Below, one piece after another: positions 62,450 through 64,000 of a DNA stretch of 64,000 bases. The notes beneath the pieces are model-generated. The model did not search any database, had not been told where the DNA came from, and saw only the letters and a list, made by a program, of their open reading frames with translations. Source of the stretch: Streptomyces sp. ML-6 (GTDB lineage Bacteria > Actinomycetota > Actinomycetes > Streptomycetales > Streptomycetaceae); the NCBI RefSeq assembly GCF_030116705.1, contig NZ_JAOTIK010000002.1, forward strand, positions 682,001 to 746,000. The letters run 5' to 3'. Position 1 is the stretch's first letter, and every line of letters starts with the position of its first letter. A program made the translations under genes and the position numbers.

Positions 62450-63205
62450 ATGCCCGACGAACAGCCCGTACCGCTCCACTGCTTCGCCCACGCCGGAGCA
62501 GGCGTCTCGTCCTTCTACGGCTGGCCCCGCGACCTGGGCCCCGGCGTCGAACCGGTGCCCAGGCTGCTGCCGGGGCGCGAGGCCAGGCGCCGCGAGCCCC
62601 GGATCACGGGGCGCGAGGCACTCCTGGCCGATGTGATGGGCACCTTCGCCCCGGCACCGGACGTCCCGTACGTGCTGTACGGGCACAGCCTCGGCGCGAT
62701 GATCGCCTACACCGTCACCCGGGCCCTGCACGAGGCCGGGCTGCCGGGCCCCGCCCTGCTCGCCCTCGGGGCCTGTCCGCCGCCCGACTCCGCGTCCGAA
62801 CTCTCGGACTCCGTCGGGGAACCGGACGAGCACCTGCTGAAGCTGCTCGGCGAGGTCGGCGCCCTCCCCGAGGGGGCCGGACCCGGCGGGTTCTGGCACC
62901 GGGCCGTGCTGCCGGTGCTGCGCGACGACCTGAAGCTCGCCGACGACCTGCGGGCCGGCGCCCGCGAACCGGTGGAGGGCACGCCGCTGTCCGTGCCGAT
63001 GCTGGTCGTCGCCGGCACGGACGACCCGCTGGCCCAGCCGGACGTGATGGCGGGCTGGCGGCGCTGGACCACCGGACGGGTGGTGGCCCGGACCGTGCCC
63101 GGCGACCACTTCTTCGTACGCGGCCGCGAGCTGCCGCGCCTGCTCGGGCGGGCCTGCCGGGTCGTACGACGCACCGCACCGGCCCCCGCCGCGGCCTGCG
63201 GCTGA
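62450..63205 (+). CDS. type II thioesterase
   Basis: A 251-aa alpha/beta hydrolase with CFAHAGAGVSSFYGW, nucleophile elbow GHSLGA, VVAGTDDP and catalytic His in GDHFFVRG. ATG 62450 follows GAGGGAGG. It lies between the SARP and the ketosynthase and probably clears aberrant acyl groups from the carrier protein of the aromatic polyketide synthase. It is the third type II thioesterase in the window, with low similarity by eye to the other two. Confidence 0.9.
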   Translation: MPDEQPVPLHCFAHAGAGVSSFYGWPRDLGPGVEPVPRLLPGREARRREPRITGREALLADVMGTFAPAPDVPYVLYGHSLGAMIAYTVTRALHEAGLPGPALLALGACPPPDSASELSDSVGEPDEHLLKLLGEVGALPEGAGPGGFWHRAVLPVLRDDLKLADDLRAGAREPVEGTPLSVPMLVVAGTDDPLAQPDVMAGWRRWTTGRVVARTVPGDHFFVRGRELPRLLGRACRVVRRTAPAPAAACG

Positions 63206-63234
63206 CCGCCGCCCACCACAGGAGGACACACACC

Positions 63235-63252
63235 ATGAGGGACAGCCGATGA
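63235..63252 (+). other. five-codon leader ORF (MRDSR) coupled to the ketosynthase start
   Basis: GGAGGA (63221-63226) is spaced 8 nt before the ATG at 63235. That frame codes only five residues and stops at TGA 63250-63252, overlapping the ketosynthase ATG (63249) as ATGA. The ketosynthase itself has no nearby ribosome-binding site, so it is probably translated by termination-reinitiation. Confidence 0.5.
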
Positions 63253-64000
63253 GACGCGTCGTCATCACCGGGATAGGGGTGGTCGCACCCGGCGGGGTGG
63301 GCACCAGGGCGTTCTGGTCACTGCTGACGGAGGGCCGCACCGCGACCCGCCGCATCACTCTCTTCGACGCCTCCTCGTTCCGTTCGCAGATCGCCGCCGA
63401 GGTCGACTTCGACCCGGCCGAACACGGCTTCGGCCCGCGGGAGGCGCGCCGACTGGACCGCGCGGCCCAGTTCGCGCTGGTCGCCGCCCGCGAGGCGGTC
63501 GCCGACAGCGGCCTGACCCCGGCCGACGGCGCGGAGCGCACCGGGGTCACCCTGGGCAGCGCCGTCGGGTGCAGCACCGGGCTCGACGAGAGCTACGCCC
63601 ACGTCAGCGAGCGCGGCGGCCACTGGCTCCTGGACCACACCAGGGCCGAGGAACGGCTCGCCGACTACCTGGTGCCCAGCTCCCTCGCCGTCGAGGTGGC
63701 GCGCGACATCGGCGCGCAGGGGCCCGTCGCGGTCGTCTCCACCGGCTGCACCTCCGGCCTGGACTCGCTCGGCCACGCCGCCGAACTCATCCGCGAGGGC
63801 AGCGCCGACGTGATGGTGGCGGGCGCGTCGGAAGCACCGGTCACCCCGATCACCCTGGCGTCCTTCGACGCGATCCGCGCCACGTCCGCGCGCAACGACG
63901 AGCCGGAGACCGCCTCCCGCCCCTTCGACCGCACCCGCAACGGCTTCGTGCTCGGCGAGGGCAGCGCGGTGCTCGTCCTGGAGGAGCACGGGCACGCGCT
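63249..64000 (+). CDS. type II PKS ketosynthase alpha (KS-alpha), 3' partial
   Basis: It begins MRRVVITGIGVVAPGGVGTRAFW and contains VSTGCTSGLDSLGHAAELI, the active-site Cys block of KS-alpha subunits of aromatic polyketide synthases. RPFDRTRNGFVLGEGSAVLVLEE follows. The window ends at residue ~250 of an expected ~420, before the catalytic His residues. Chain-length factor and acyl carrier protein genes should lie just beyond. This enzyme condenses malonyl units on the ACP together with the chain-length factor. Confidence 0.93.
   Translation, partial: MRRVVITGIGVVAPGGVGTRAFWSLLTEGRTATRRITLFDASSFRSQIAAEVDFDPAEHGFGPREARRLDRAAQFALVAAREAVADSGLTPADGAERTGVTLGSAVGCSTGLDESYAHVSERGGHWLLDHTRAEERLADYLVPSSLAVEVARDIGAQGPVAVVSTGCTSGLDSLGHAAELIREGSADVMVAGASEAPVTPITLASFDAIRATSARNDEPETASRPFDRTRNGFVLGEGSAVLVLEEHGHA

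Overview
The window reads as actinomycete DNA, most likely Streptomyces. It is very GC-rich, GTG starts and ATGA gene overlaps are frequent, and it carries LAL and SARP regulators, polyketide genes, a type VII (ESX) secretion system and IS701/IS30/IS5 debris. No rRNA, tRNA or CRISPR was seen.

Layout. (1) 1-13991: the edge of a trans-AT type I polyketide locus. It holds the C-terminal end of a PKS with tandem ACPs, a PKS piece with a catalytically dead ketosynthase, a Sfp-type phosphopantetheinyl transferase, a flavin reductase and a LuxR-type LAL regulator. A beta-propeller protein, a 3-hydroxyacyl-CoA dehydrogenase and a crotonyl-CoA carboxylase/reductase lie on the other strand. A type II thioesterase and a KAS III enzyme follow. 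KAS III, dehydrogenase and reductase together suggest an ethylmalonyl-CoA (C4 extender) supply route. (2) 13992-18560: an insertion-sequence graveyard bounded by two 782-bp inverted copies of an IS701-type 3' end. Inside are IS5 and IS30 remnants and a secreted crystallin-like protein; a serine-recombinase scrap sits just outside. (3) 18577-23781: a propeller protein, an imine reductase with a divergent MerR regulator, a Ser/Thr kinase and a second type II thioesterase.

(4) 23980-61427: a large type VII secretion island. On the minus strand, eccD and eccB lead into an effector operon of small WXG100-like proteins, a 721-aa Gly/Pro-rich protein, an SseB-like and a YbaB-like protein, and a giant gene of about 18.2 kb. 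The giant gene encodes about 6060 residues: an ESX-type N-terminal domain, a Gly/Ala stretch, long Pro-rich, coiled and beta-rich regions, then three TcdA/TcdB-like (GT44-type) glycosyltransferase domains. Between them sit two His/Cys caspase-like ('lonely Cys'-type) domains. The gene appears broken by two one-base homopolymer deletions in the Gly/Ala repeat. The secretion core is completed by eccC on the plus strand, a mycosin whose catalytic triad is entirely replaced, and an EccA-like protein in which a right-handed beta-helix is fused to two AAA+ domains. No EccE was found.

(5) 61599-64000: the start of a type II (aromatic) polyketide locus, with a SARP activator, a third type II thioesterase and the ketosynthase alpha gene cut by the window end. 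The ketosynthase gene is preceded by a five-codon leader ORF carrying the ribosome-binding site. The island that may deliver a multi-glycosyltransferase toxin therefore lies between two polyketide loci.
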